This document shows, one piece after another, positions 17,503 to 25,776 of a stretch of DNA of 64,000 bases. The notes under the pieces are model-generated. The model made no database searches, was not told the DNA's origin, and was given only the letters and a program-made list of their open reading frames with translations. A program made the position numbers and the translations under genes. This DNA is from JAHBNG01 sp039028975 (GTDB lineage: Bacteria > Chloroflexota > Anaerolineae > Caldilineales > Caldilineaceae). The stretch is taken from contig JBCCHB010000007.1 in the NCBI GenBank assembly GCA_039028975.1, positions 62,001 through 126,000 on the forward strand, read 5' to 3'. Position 1 is the stretch's first letter. Each line of letters starts with the position of its first letter.

Positions 17503-18456
17503 ATGTTTCAACGGAATTTAGGAAAGAGCGACATCACCGTCAGTCTGCTTGGCTTGGGATGTTGGGCAATCGGCGGCGATGCTTGGGGAAAGGTGAACGA
17601 TCAGGAGTCTATTCGGGCCATTCATCGAGCGTTAGATTTAGGCGTTACGTTCTATGATACGGCAAACGTTTACGGCGGCGGCCATAGTGAGCGGGTTTTG
17701 GGAGAGGCGCTGGGCACAAAACGAAGCGACGTGATTGTTGCAACCAAATTTGGAAATGGTCAGGATGAGCAGACAGGCCAGCCATTTAGCAAACAATCGG
17801 CTGCTCAGTTTATTGTCAATGCCTGTGAAGCCAGTCTACGGCGATTGAATACCGACTATATCGATCTCTACCAATTTCATCTCAATAACTATGATCCGCT
17901 GGATGCGGAGCCTGTACGCAACGCGTTAGATTCTCTTGTTCAGTCAGGCAAGATTCGTTACTACGGATGGAGTACAGATGGACCGGAGCAAGCCCAAGCA
18001 TTTGCTGATAGTGAACACTACATAGCTGTTCAACAGCGCCTGAATCTATTTGAAGGGGATGAGACGACTTTGGCCGTATGTGAAGAACATAACCTCGCCA
18101 GCATCAATCGGGGGCCACTAGCCATGGGTTTGTTAACGGGCAAATATTCAAATGAATCCCAACTTTCCTCAGATGATATTCGCGGTCGGAATATGTCATG
18201 GATCAAGTCTTTTACGAATGGGAAGCCCAACGCGATGTGGTTATCTCGCCTTGAGCAAGTGCGACACATTTTGGCCAGTGAGGGACGAACTTTAACCCAG
18301 GGCGCATTGGCGTGGCTTTGGGGGCGCAGTACGCAGACAATTCCCATTCCTGGCTTCAAAACTGTTGAGCAGGTGGAGGAAAATGTGAGGGCAATCACAT
18401 TCGGTCCATTGCGTGAAGAACAGATGCAAACCATTGGAAACTTACTAAATGATTAA
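17503..18456 (+). CDS. Aldo/keto reductase
   Basis: A 317-residue aldo/keto reductase with the full catalytic tetrad: Asp52 and Tyr57 in FYDTANVYGGG, Lys82 in ATKFG and His127 in YQFHLNN. The C-terminal NADP-binding portion includes GALAWLWGRSTQTIPIPGFKTVEQVEENV. It would reduce an aldehyde or ketone with NADPH in the cytosol. A very good AAGGAG site lies before the ATG. Its end overlaps the following methyltransferase by 8 nt, so the two are translationally coupled, and with the acetyltransferases downstream they may form one modification operon. Confidence 0.88.
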   Translation: MFQRNLGKSDITVSLLGLGCWAIGGDAWGKVNDQESIRAIHRALDLGVTFYDTANVYGGGHSERVLGEALGTKRSDVIVATKFGNGQDEQTGQPFSKQSAAQFIVNACEASLRRLNTDYIDLYQFHLNNYDPLDAEPVRNALDSLVQSGKIRYYGWSTDGPEQAQAFADSEHYIAVQQRLNLFEGDETTLAVCEEHNLASINRGPLAMGLLTGKYSNESQLSSDDIRGRNMSWIKSFTNGKPNAMWLSRLEQVRHILASEGRTLTQGALAWLWGRSTQTIPIPGFKTVEQVEENVRAITFGPLREEQMQTIGNLLND

Positions 18457-19219
18457 CCACTCAAACTTGGAAGATTATGTAGAGCCTGTACTCTACGACT
18501 ATGAAGTCCGGGACTTTGAGCCAGATGGTCCCTTCTACCAGCACTTGGCTTCGCAAAGATCCGAACCCATCCTCGATCTGGGCTGCGGAACTGGCCGCGT
18601 CACCATTCCTTTGGCTCAAGCTGGTCTCGATATTACTGGCCTCGATATCGTACCAGAAATGCTTGCACGTGCTCGTAGGAAAGCAGGTGACCTGCCCATT
18701 CGATGGGTTGAGGCCGATATGCGTAGTTTCAACTTAGGAGAAACGTACGGATTGATCATTGCGTCGGGGATGCCGTTCGAACATCTGCTTACCCGTGAAG
18801 ATCAAGAAGCGGCATTGTCCTGTATATGGAACCACTTAGATGATGAGGGATTGTTCGCCATCTCTATCCGGGTTCCAACGCCAGATCTCATGAAGAATTC
18901 GGATGGAGAGCAGTTCTGGTATTCGTATATGACAGATGAGCGAGGTGAAGTTCGGCTATCTGGCGAAGATACCTATGATGTCATAAACCAGATTAGACAC
19001 GAGACGGCCTATCGGCGATGGATTGGCAGCAACGGTGAGGAGATCACAAAACGGGCACGTTTAGCCCTGCGCTTGATCTTTCCCCAAGAGATGGAGTCAC
19101 TGCTTGTCTACAATCGCTTTGAAATTCTGCATCGGTATGGGGATTGGGAATTCCTGCCACCAAAGAATGAAAGTGGGGCGCTCATCTATGTATGTCGAAA
19201 GCGAGAGCAATCATGCTAA
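18449..19219 (+). CDS. Class I SAM-dependent methyltransferase
   Basis: A 256-residue methyltransferase. Motif I is ILDLGCGTGRVTIPLA and motif II is GLDIVPEMLARARR, with LPIRWVEADMRSF as motif III. The closest relatives in the window are the pair at 37968 and 38855, which share the LxxAG-xG(I/V)E layout and the LPI(R/E)WVE(A/G)DAR segment, so all three are probably old duplicates. Overlaps both neighbours (8 nt with the reductase, 7 nt with the double-GNAT gene). Substrate unknown. Confidence 0.82.
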   Translation: MINHSNLEDYVEPVLYDYEVRDFEPDGPFYQHLASQRSEPILDLGCGTGRVTIPLAQAGLDITGLDIVPEMLARARRKAGDLPIRWVEADMRSFNLGETYGLIIASGMPFEHLLTREDQEAALSCIWNHLDDEGLFAISIRVPTPDLMKNSDGEQFWYSYMTDERGEVRLSGEDTYDVINQIRHETAYRRWIGSNGEEITKRARLALRLIFPQEMESLLVYNRFEILHRYGDWEFLPPKNESGALIYVCRKREQSC

Positions 19220-20205
19220 CCATACGCGACTTCAACAATTCGGATGCTGACTACCAAGCTTGCATTGCCATTTGGAACGCTAATCACGGCACCACGCAGC
19301 CCGAAATACTCCAGCAGTGGAAAGACCGCGACCGTCATTTGGGCAAGACCCATCCAATCTCTAGACTGGTGGGGGAAATAGATGGGCAAGTTGTTTGCTA
19401 CGGTCAATATGCTGAGGAGAGTTGGGCGTATCAACCAGGAAAATATATCTGGGACTTTGGCATCAATCCGGAAGTTGAACCTTGTGCGATCTTGCCGCAA
19501 CTCTATGAAAAGATAGTCGGCTTACTTCTGGGTCATGGTGCATTCAAAATTTTGGTCAATGCCCGGTCAGATGAGACCTATCGGGTGGTGTTTATCGAAA
19601 GCCAGGGCTACCGACAGATTCAACGAGAGCCCACCTCGTGGCTGGATGTGACTCAATTTCAACCAGCCAAGTTTGAGGAAGTTATTGAACGTATCAACGG
19701 CAACGGCATCCAAATCTACTCGGTGGCGCAACTGAGCGAGATGGATCCAAATTGGTTGCGAAAGCTGCACGTCATAGTCGAGGCAGCGCGCATGGATGTT
19801 CCAGCAGAAGAACCGCCTTCACCTTTGGCCTTTGAAGAATTTGCCAGCCGCGTCAACGACCCCAATGATCGAGCCACCCACAAAACGCGCTTTGTCGCTG
19901 TTGATACGAAGACAAGCGATGAGGATGGGCTGGGCAAATACGTCGGTGTCACCAATCTGCGCTACAACGTGGTTGACTCAACGTTGGCTCACACCGGCCT
20001 AACGGGCATGGCCCGAGCCTACCGCCGCCAAGGTATTGCCACCGCTCTAAAGGTCCACAGCATCAGCCAAGCCAAAGCTGACGGCGTACGCCGCATTGAC
20101 ACAGACAACGACGAAAACAATCCCATGCTGGATCTCAATCTTAAGCTGGAATTCCAGCCTGGACCAATCAAACTATTGTATGAAAAGGTAATAGAGCCAT
20201 CATGA
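19213..20205 (+). CDS. Double-GNAT acetyltransferase, paralogue 3 of 6
   Basis: A 330-residue double-GNAT protein, the most diverged of the six. Its C-terminal half has AYRRQGIATALKVHSI and TDNDENNPMLDLNLKLEF instead of the common TGNEENNPMY. The N-terminal half (NANHGTTQPEILQQW, GINPEVEPCAILPQ) has lost the acetyl-CoA loop. ATG 19213 follows GCGAGAG; an ATG seven codons earlier (19192) is also possible. Overlaps the methyltransferase upstream by 7 nt and the next GNAT by an ATGA. Confidence 0.82.
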   Translation: MLTIRDFNNSDADYQACIAIWNANHGTTQPEILQQWKDRDRHLGKTHPISRLVGEIDGQVVCYGQYAEESWAYQPGKYIWDFGINPEVEPCAILPQLYEKIVGLLLGHGAFKILVNARSDETYRVVFIESQGYRQIQREPTSWLDVTQFQPAKFEEVIERINGNGIQIYSVAQLSEMDPNWLRKLHVIVEAARMDVPAEEPPSPLAFEEFASRVNDPNDRATHKTRFVAVDTKTSDEDGLGKYVGVTNLRYNVVDSTLAHTGLTGMARAYRRQGIATALKVHSISQAKADGVRRIDTDNDENNPMLDLNLKLEFQPGPIKLLYEKVIEPS

Positions 20206-20702
20206 CTGAAGTGACAACCTACTCATTAGAGATGAGATCCCCATCTGCGCTCAACGAAAAGACCGAATCAAATGGACTGGAAGTTGCCGAATGCCAGGTC
20301 AAGCAATTTGCCTTCAATCGCTTCCTCTACCAATTCGTTGGCGCAAATTGGTCATGGACCGACAAACTCTCCTGGTCAGATGAACAATGGAAGGCCTACG
20401 CCGAGAACGACAATCTGCGAACGTGGCTGGGGCTATTCAGAGGCTCACCAGCAGGGTTTTACGAGCTACAACAGCAAAAAGACGGCAATGTGGAGCTAGC
20501 CTACTTCGGCTTGGCACCTAACTTTATTGGCCGGGGCATGGGTGGATACTTTTTATCTGAAGCCATCAAATCGGCATGGGCTTGGCCAGGGACACAAAGA
20601 GTTTGGGTTCACACCTGTACCCTTGATCATCCCAGTGCGTTGCAGAATTACAAGTCACGAGGTTTTGAAGTCTATCATGTTGAAACGACTGAGGAGACAT
20701 AG
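20202..20702 (+). CDS. GNAT family N-acetyltransferase (copy 1 of a tandem pair)
   Basis: A 166-residue GNAT protein with GLAPNFIGRGMGGYFLSEAIKSAW as motif A (GRGMGG loop) and VWVHTCTLDHPSALQNYKSRGFEVY as motif B. The N-terminal part has FLYQFVGANWSWTDKLSWS, a Trp-rich substrate segment. Similar architecture is found in small GNATs annotated from many soil and aquatic bacteria, without known substrate. Its start overlaps the upstream gene (ATGA). An almost complete duplicate follows 21 nt later but carries an internal stop. Confidence 0.84.
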   Translation: MTEVTTYSLEMRSPSALNEKTESNGLEVAECQVKQFAFNRFLYQFVGANWSWTDKLSWSDEQWKAYAENDNLRTWLGLFRGSPAGFYELQQQKDGNVELAYFGLAPNFIGRGMGGYFLSEAIKSAWAWPGTQRVWVHTCTLDHPSALQNYKSRGFEVYHVETTEET

Positions 20703-20723
20703 AGGCATCGGCAGAGCGCTATC

Positions 20724-21224
20724 ATGACACAAGTAACCACCTACTACCTGGAAATGACATCGCCTTCAGCCTTAAACGAGAAGACCGAATCCAATGGTCT
20801 GCAAGTTGTTGAGTGCTAAGTCAAACAGTTCGAATTTAACCGCTTTTTGTACAAATTTGTCGGCACCCCCTGGTCGTGGACAGACAAATACCCGTGGTCC
20901 GATGAGCAGTGGAGAGCCTACGCCGAGAGCGACAACTTACGAACCTGGCTGGCGCTGTACCGAGGCTCACCTGCTGGGTATTTCGAGTTGCAACGTCAGG
21001 CGGAAGAGAGTGTAGAGATTGCTTACTTTGGCCTAGCCCCGGACTTTATTGGTCAAGGTATGGGCAGTTACTTTCTGTCTCAAGCCATAAAGTCAGCCTG
21101 GGCTTGGGAAGGCACCCAAAGAGTGTGGCTTCAAACAAGTACGCTCAACCATCCAAGTGCTTTGCGTATCTATCAGGCTAGGGGTTTTACGATTTATCGA
21201 ACAGAGAGATCTGAAAGGACTTAA
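20724..21224 (+). pseudogene. GNAT duplicate interrupted by an in-frame TAA (copy 2)
   Basis: This frame has the same 166-codon length as the preceding GNAT and parallels it throughout (SPSALNEKTESNGLQVVEC, then VKQFEFNRFLYKFVGTPWSWTDK, then GLAPDFIGQGMGSYF). Codon 32 is TAA at 20817-20819, where copy 1 has CAG (Gln). The acetyl-CoA loop downstream is intact. A protein could still begin at a TTG near 20847, giving 125 residues that keep motif A. I see no other damage, so the interruption is recent, is bypassed by a late start, or is a sequencing error. Confidence 0.75.
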
Positions 21225-21228
21225 GCCC

Positions 21229-22134
21229 ATGATGAAAGTCGATTCAAAGACCGTTGACGGTTATATGGACCTGGCTCAACAATCCTTGGATGAATCTGAA
21301 GGGCCAAACCGGGCATACTGGATCAACCGACTGGAAGAAGAGCATGTCAATCTACAAAAGGTCTTCGACTGGTTAATTGAGCAAGGCGATGCAGAACGCA
21401 GCCTTCGATTGGCCTACCTACTGCAAGAGCTGTGGTTTGAAGAACATCATACCAGCGAAGCGCGCGACTTATTGGCGAAACTCTTGGCGATGCCCAACTC
21501 ATCCGTGCAGCCAGCCATCCGCGCACAATCTCTTGATTTAGCCGGAGCCTTCGCCCTTGCCCAAGATGACTTTGCCAAGGCTCGCTCGCTTACGGGCCGT
21601 GCTGTTGAAATTTGTCGAGGTCTTGAAGACAAATCTATGTTGGGGTCCAGGTTGGTTCACCTTGGGCACATAGAGCGTTACGCAGGGAACTACGAGGCTG
21701 CTCAAATTGTCTATCAAGAGGCGCTCCAGATCTTTCAAACATTAGACCATCCTTGGTGGCTCGCTGTCATCATGGGCAATTTGGCGAGTACTGCCGTTGT
21801 TGCTGGAGATTTTTCCAGAGCCGATCCACTCGTGAAGGAATGCCTACAACGCCATCGAGAATTAGATGCCGAGTGGGAATTAGCGCAGATGGTTGGTACC
21901 GCGGCGGGCGTTGCAGCCGGTTTCGGCCAGCACGAACGAGCAATTTGCCTAGCCGGTGCCAGCGCCGCTCATCGCGAGCGGATTGGTGTTTCTCTGCCGC
22001 CCATTCAGAGTGAACGATTTGAACAGATGATTGTTTCGGCCCGCCAAGCACTTGATGAATCAACACAGGCACGGCTGTGGGATGAAGGTCTATCAATGAC
22101 GTTAGACCAAGCCGTAAACTATGCCCTGGAGTAA
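21229..22134 (+). CDS. TPR-like protein resembling the C-terminal part of COG3903/LuxR-type regulators
   Basis: A 301-residue, all-helical protein. It opens with YWINRLEEEHVNLQKVFDWLIEQGD and ends with ARLWDEGLSMTLDQAVNYALE. Both strings are typical of the tetratricopeptide half of large ATPase-linked regulators (AfsR/LuxR/adenylate-cyclase-associated), where they follow an NB-ARC-type ATPase. Here the ATPase and DNA-binding parts are absent, so this is a stand-alone remnant or adaptor. ATG 21229 lies 5 nt after the broken GNAT. It could bind a protein partner; no catalytic motif is visible. Confidence 0.7.
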   Translation: MMKVDSKTVDGYMDLAQQSLDESEGPNRAYWINRLEEEHVNLQKVFDWLIEQGDAERSLRLAYLLQELWFEEHHTSEARDLLAKLLAMPNSSVQPAIRAQSLDLAGAFALAQDDFAKARSLTGRAVEICRGLEDKSMLGSRLVHLGHIERYAGNYEAAQIVYQEALQIFQTLDHPWWLAVIMGNLASTAVVAGDFSRADPLVKECLQRHRELDAEWELAQMVGTAAGVAAGFGQHERAICLAGASAAHRERIGVSLPPIQSERFEQMIVSARQALDESTQARLWDEGLSMTLDQAVNYALE

Positions 22135-22161
22135 AAATTTGAATCCATACCGAGCAGATAG

Positions 22162-23139
22162 ATGTCAAAAATTCGGAAATCACTAGCCTATGGTATTGGC
22201 GGCTTAGCAGGTATAGTAGGGTTAGGTGCATTACATCAAGCTATAGCAAATCAGAGAGATTTACAAAGATATCCCCCACCTGGCAAATTGATTGATGTGG
22301 GCGGTTACTCATTGCACATCAAGTGCATGGGCAAAGGCTTCCCTGCCGTCGTTTTGGACTCTGGATTATCTCACAATGGGCTTGTTTGGAGCTTGGTGCA
22401 ACCTGAGGTCGCCCGGTTTACGCAAGTATGCTCGTACGATCGTGCTGGGTACGGCTGGAGCGATGCCGGGCCGAGGCCAAGAACGTGCCGGCAGATTGCT
22501 TATGAGCTACATACACTTCTGCAGAATGTACATATTGCAGGGCCGTATGTAGTGGTTGGTCATTCTTTCGGGGGAATGAACATACGCGTCTTTGCAGACA
22601 TGTATCCTGATGATGTTGTAGGATTGGTTTTGGTGGATGCTGCCCACGAGGATCAGCGCAAGCGAATGCCCCAGGCTCAATTCAGGACGCGTTTGATTCA
22701 AGATCTACAGTGGCAGTGGTTTCGTCTCAACTCTTTGTGGGCGAGACTGGGGATTTGGCGGTTAAGAAACCAACCATTTGGCGTAATCAAAGAACTGCCG
22801 TCGCAATTACAGGCCGTAGCCACCGCTTTAGGCTATCGATCTAACGCTTACGATTGGGTATGGGGTGAGGCTGGCTCTATTCCAGGGAGCGAAAAGCAGG
22901 TCAGGGCGACAGGATCGCTTGGAGATTTACCTCTGACTGTCCTTTCGGCGCATATGGGAGACGAAATGGTTGACCAATATTGGCAGGCACTCCAGGCAGA
23001 TTTGGCGCAACTTTCATCAAACGCAACTCACATTGTAGCAGAAAAAGGAGGCCACAATCTACACATTGATGAACCAGAATTAGTTGTTGATGCAATCCAG
23101 GTGATGGTTGAAGCAATAAGGGAGAATCAGCAGCAGTGA
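22162..23139 (+). CDS. Membrane-anchored alpha/beta hydrolase
   Basis: A 325-residue protein that begins with a short basic segment and a hydrophobic helix (about residues 8-27, rich in Gly, Leu and Ile), suggesting an N-terminal anchor or uncleaved signal. The hydrolase core has VVLDSGLSHNGLVW, CSYDRAGYGWSD, and the nucleophile elbow VVVGHSFGGMNIRVFA with Ser in GHSFGG. The acid is likely in LVDAAHED or later, and the His is in EKGGHNLHIDEPELV. This fits the large family of HB1/ASXL-like hydrolases acting on esters or epoxides. It ends 54 nt before a convergent ATPase gene. Confidence 0.82.
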   Translation: MSKIRKSLAYGIGGLAGIVGLGALHQAIANQRDLQRYPPPGKLIDVGGYSLHIKCMGKGFPAVVLDSGLSHNGLVWSLVQPEVARFTQVCSYDRAGYGWSDAGPRPRTCRQIAYELHTLLQNVHIAGPYVVVGHSFGGMNIRVFADMYPDDVVGLVLVDAAHEDQRKRMPQAQFRTRLIQDLQWQWFRLNSLWARLGIWRLRNQPFGVIKELPSQLQAVATALGYRSNAYDWVWGEAGSIPGSEKQVRATGSLGDLPLTVLSAHMGDEMVDQYWQALQADLAQLSSNATHIVAEKGGHNLHIDEPELVVDAIQVMVEAIRENQQQ

Positions 23140-23143
23140 TCAT

Positions 23144-23187
23144 CGCAACGAATAGAGAAATACTCTGTAGCATGAAGCATCGTTGCG
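23144..23187. terminator. Possible bidirectional hairpin between convergent genes
   Basis: CGCAACGA (23144-23151) and TCGTTGCG (23180-23187) form an 8-bp stem with a ~28-nt loop, in the 54-nt gap between the hydrolase and the convergent minus-strand ATPase. No U-tract follows, so the role is uncertain. Confidence 0.3.
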
Positions 23188-23193
23188 CAAGTG

Positions 23194-24807
23194 CTACATC
23201 CCCCAAACCTGGATCGTGTTGCCCTTATATGATTCCGTCTTGACAAATATTTTCTCAGCCCAAGGCTTGTCTGGGTCACGATTGAAGATGATTAAATGGC
23301 CATCTTCGGTCTCAGCCCGATCCATGTAGAACCAAGTCTGCTCAACGCCTTTCTCGATGGTCTTATCGAGATTGCTGTAGAGGATCTTGAGTTCGATCGC
23401 GGATTTCTGGATTTGACCGTCACCGTAGGGCCAGCGCACCAGAAGGTCAGTACGGCGGCGGCCCAATCCATATTCGCGGCGGATCTCTCCGCCGCCGTTG
23501 ATAATGCGTTGAAGGTGAGCCTGTATCAATAGCTGGGGGCCAGCCTCTTTGTACTGAAAACGCTCTACCCAGATTTCCGAATTTTCGCGGAAGAATACCT
23601 GAAAATCGCTGAGGAGTTTATGCATGTCCAGACGGCCATCGTCGTCGATGTACCAAGTTGACTCAAAGCGGGAGGCCAGATTGATCTGGGTGATCTCGGT
23701 AAGTTGCCGTGGAATGACTTCTTGGTAGATAGGGTTGGCAATCTCTGCTTTTTGTTTGCTACTCTGCCCTGGGTAGCCGCGCCGCACCAGACCAAGATCA
23801 ATGACATACTGGATGTCGTCTTGGCTGACGTCATCATCCAATTCGGTGCCTTCCAACATGGGTTCAATGACCTGTCGGACGCGGGTTTCTTGAAGCTTAT
23901 CTGCCAATTGATCAAGATGTGTCTCTTTGCGTTGGATCAGGTTCTCTTTGGCATCATAGATCATCTCTGGCGTAATGGCAATCGAACGGTCTCGATTCTC
24001 CTTGATCTCAAAACAGACTTCATAGCCAAGTGCGTTGACCAACCAAGGTTGCCCTTGGCTCAGGTCCCAAACTTGATCAAGCACGCCTGGAAGAAACATC
24101 TGACCTGTCTCTCGAGTATGTTGGGCAAATAGTTGTTCGACTTCCCCTCGAACAAAGTCGCCCATGCGTAGTGACTTGGCTTTGATGTTAAAGGCGCTGC
24201 CGCCCGTGATGATGGCTTTCTCGCTGCTAGAGTGAATTCGATAGTCTCGCACGTCGCGGATGCCGCAGAGCACGATGCTATGGGGAAAAGCATGGGGGCG
24301 TTTGTCATAGCCGCCACGCAACTGACGTAATACTGAAATGAGCGTATCGCCGATCAGCGTATCAATTTCATCGACAAGGAGGATAAGGGGTTTCTCAGAG
24401 TGGCGAGACCAGCGGGTTAGAAATTCATTTAACGCACCTTCGCCACCATGTCTCTCCAGCACGTCGAGCATGATTTCGTGAGGATATAGATCATCGAGAA
24501 AATCGCGAGCACGTGACGCGATTTCACCGATAATGACCCGAATAGCGGTATCAACTCTTTCGCGCGCTGCTTGGGCCGCCTCGACATTGAAATAGAGACA
24601 GTTATACTTGCTCTGCTCATTCAAAAACTTGGCCAGCGCAATCAAATAGGTGGTTTTGCCCACTTGCCGCGGTGCATGGAGTACGAAGTACTTTTTTTGC
24701 TCGAGCAGCAGCAAAATATCATCGAGATCTAATCTCGTGAGTGGCGGTATACAGTAGTGGTCTTCTGCTACGACAGGACCAGTTGTATTAAAGAATCGCA
24801 TCAGCAT
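23194..24807 (-). CDS. AAA-like ATPase with C-terminal PD-(D/E)XK-like domain
   Basis: A 537-residue protein. Walker A is HAPRQVGKTT (Lys51) and Walker B is LILLVDEIDTL. GIRDVRDYRI and SGGSAFNI-like stretches resemble the sensor region of the AAA_14/AAA-like families. After a winged-helix-like linker (VIDLGLVRRG) the C-terminal ~110 residues contain REYGLGRRRTDLLVRW and SAIELKIL, an RxD...E-x-K arrangement of nuclease-like folds. Such ATPase-plus-nuclease-like proteins are common, mobile and of unknown function. Two ATG codons (24807 and 24801) are possible starts. It is divergent from the short-chain dehydrogenase gene, with ~60 bp between. Confidence 0.8.
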   Translation of the reverse strand: MLMRFFNTTGPVVAEDHYCIPPLTRLDLDDILLLLEQKKYFVLHAPRQVGKTTYLIALAKFLNEQSKYNCLYFNVEAAQAARERVDTAIRVIIGEIASRARDFLDDLYPHEIMLDVLERHGGEGALNEFLTRWSRHSEKPLILLVDEIDTLIGDTLISVLRQLRGGYDKRPHAFPHSIVLCGIRDVRDYRIHSSSEKAIITGGSAFNIKAKSLRMGDFVRGEVEQLFAQHTRETGQMFLPGVLDQVWDLSQGQPWLVNALGYEVCFEIKENRDRSIAITPEMIYDAKENLIQRKETHLDQLADKLQETRVRQVIEPMLEGTELDDDVSQDDIQYVIDLGLVRRGYPGQSSKQKAEIANPIYQEVIPRQLTEITQINLASRFESTWYIDDDGRLDMHKLLSDFQVFFRENSEIWVERFQYKEAGPQLLIQAHLQRIINGGGEIRREYGLGRRRTDLLVRWPYGDGQIQKSAIELKILYSNLDKTIEKGVEQTWFYMDRAETEDGHLIIFNRDPDKPWAEKIFVKTESYKGNTIQVWGM

Positions 24808-24870
24808 TCCTTTGAGAAGATTGTAAAATTTATATTTCCTAATTATACCACATCAAAAAAGGCATAAATT

Positions 24871-25739
24871 TTGATCGACCCCAAACTTAACGATAAAGTC
24901 GTGCTTACCACAGGTGCCAACCACGGTATCGGTGCTGCAACGGCCCAAGCCTTGGCAGCCCAAGAAGCAAAGGTCTTTATTACCTACTACCGAGAAGAGC
25001 ACCCTTACTCTGCTCAAGAGCTAAAGGCAGCACGAGAAGATGGCAACGGTGGCGATCGCTTGTACCGCGCTATGCAACAACAATCAGGTGAGACTGTGAC
25101 CGAGCAGATCCGTGCGGAAGGCGGCACTGCCGTTGCACATGAAGCGGATCTAGCTGATGCCAACACCATTCCTCGGCTATTCGATTGGTGTGAAGCAAAA
25201 CTGGGCCCAGTTGATATTTTAATCAACAACCATACCTACTGTGTACTAGAAACCTTTGACCCTAAGCGAACAACCGAAGAAGAGAGCGGTATCTATTTGC
25301 CGACAGCCCCAGTCATCGATGCCCACTTCCAGATCAATACCCGCGCTTGTGCGTTGATGATGTCTGAATACCTCAAGCGTTATCTAGCCAGGGGTGCCAC
25401 TTGGGGACGCATCATCAATACCAGTACCGATGCCGCCCACGCCCATCCAGAAAATGTAAGCTACGCGGCCAGTAAACACGCCATCGAATCCTACAGCCGG
25501 TCCGCCGCTGCAGAAATGGGAAATATGGCATCACCGTCAATATTCTAGCACCTGGTCCCATCCAAACTGGCTACATCACGCCAGAATCCGAAGCGAATAT
25601 TGTTGTTGGGACACCACTCGGCGCAGTTGGCGAACCAGAGTACATTGCGGATGTGATGGTCTTTCTGGCATCGGAACAAGCGCGGTGGCTCACAGGTCAA
25701 CTTCTCTATGTAGGCGGCGGCTGGCGCATGCATCAATAA
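24871..25739 (+). pseudogene. Short-chain dehydrogenase/reductase with a frameshift
   Basis: The first frame (TTG 24871 to stop 25548) has the SDR cofactor motif TTGANHGIGAATAQALA, the LINNHTY strand and the active-site SYAASKH (Tyr and Lys). It then breaks: after AAEMG the expected K-YGITVNILAPGPIQTG is found one frame over and runs to TAA at 25737-25739 as GEPEYIADVMVFLASEQARWLTGQ..., the normal SDR C-terminus. One base is missing in GGGAAA near 25520. The intact enzyme would be about 289 residues, NAD(P)-dependent. A true pseudogene or an assembly indel are both possible. Confidence 0.82.
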
Positions 25740-25776
25740 AGTAGGGCAGGCTGTCTAGCCTGTCAACACAAACATC

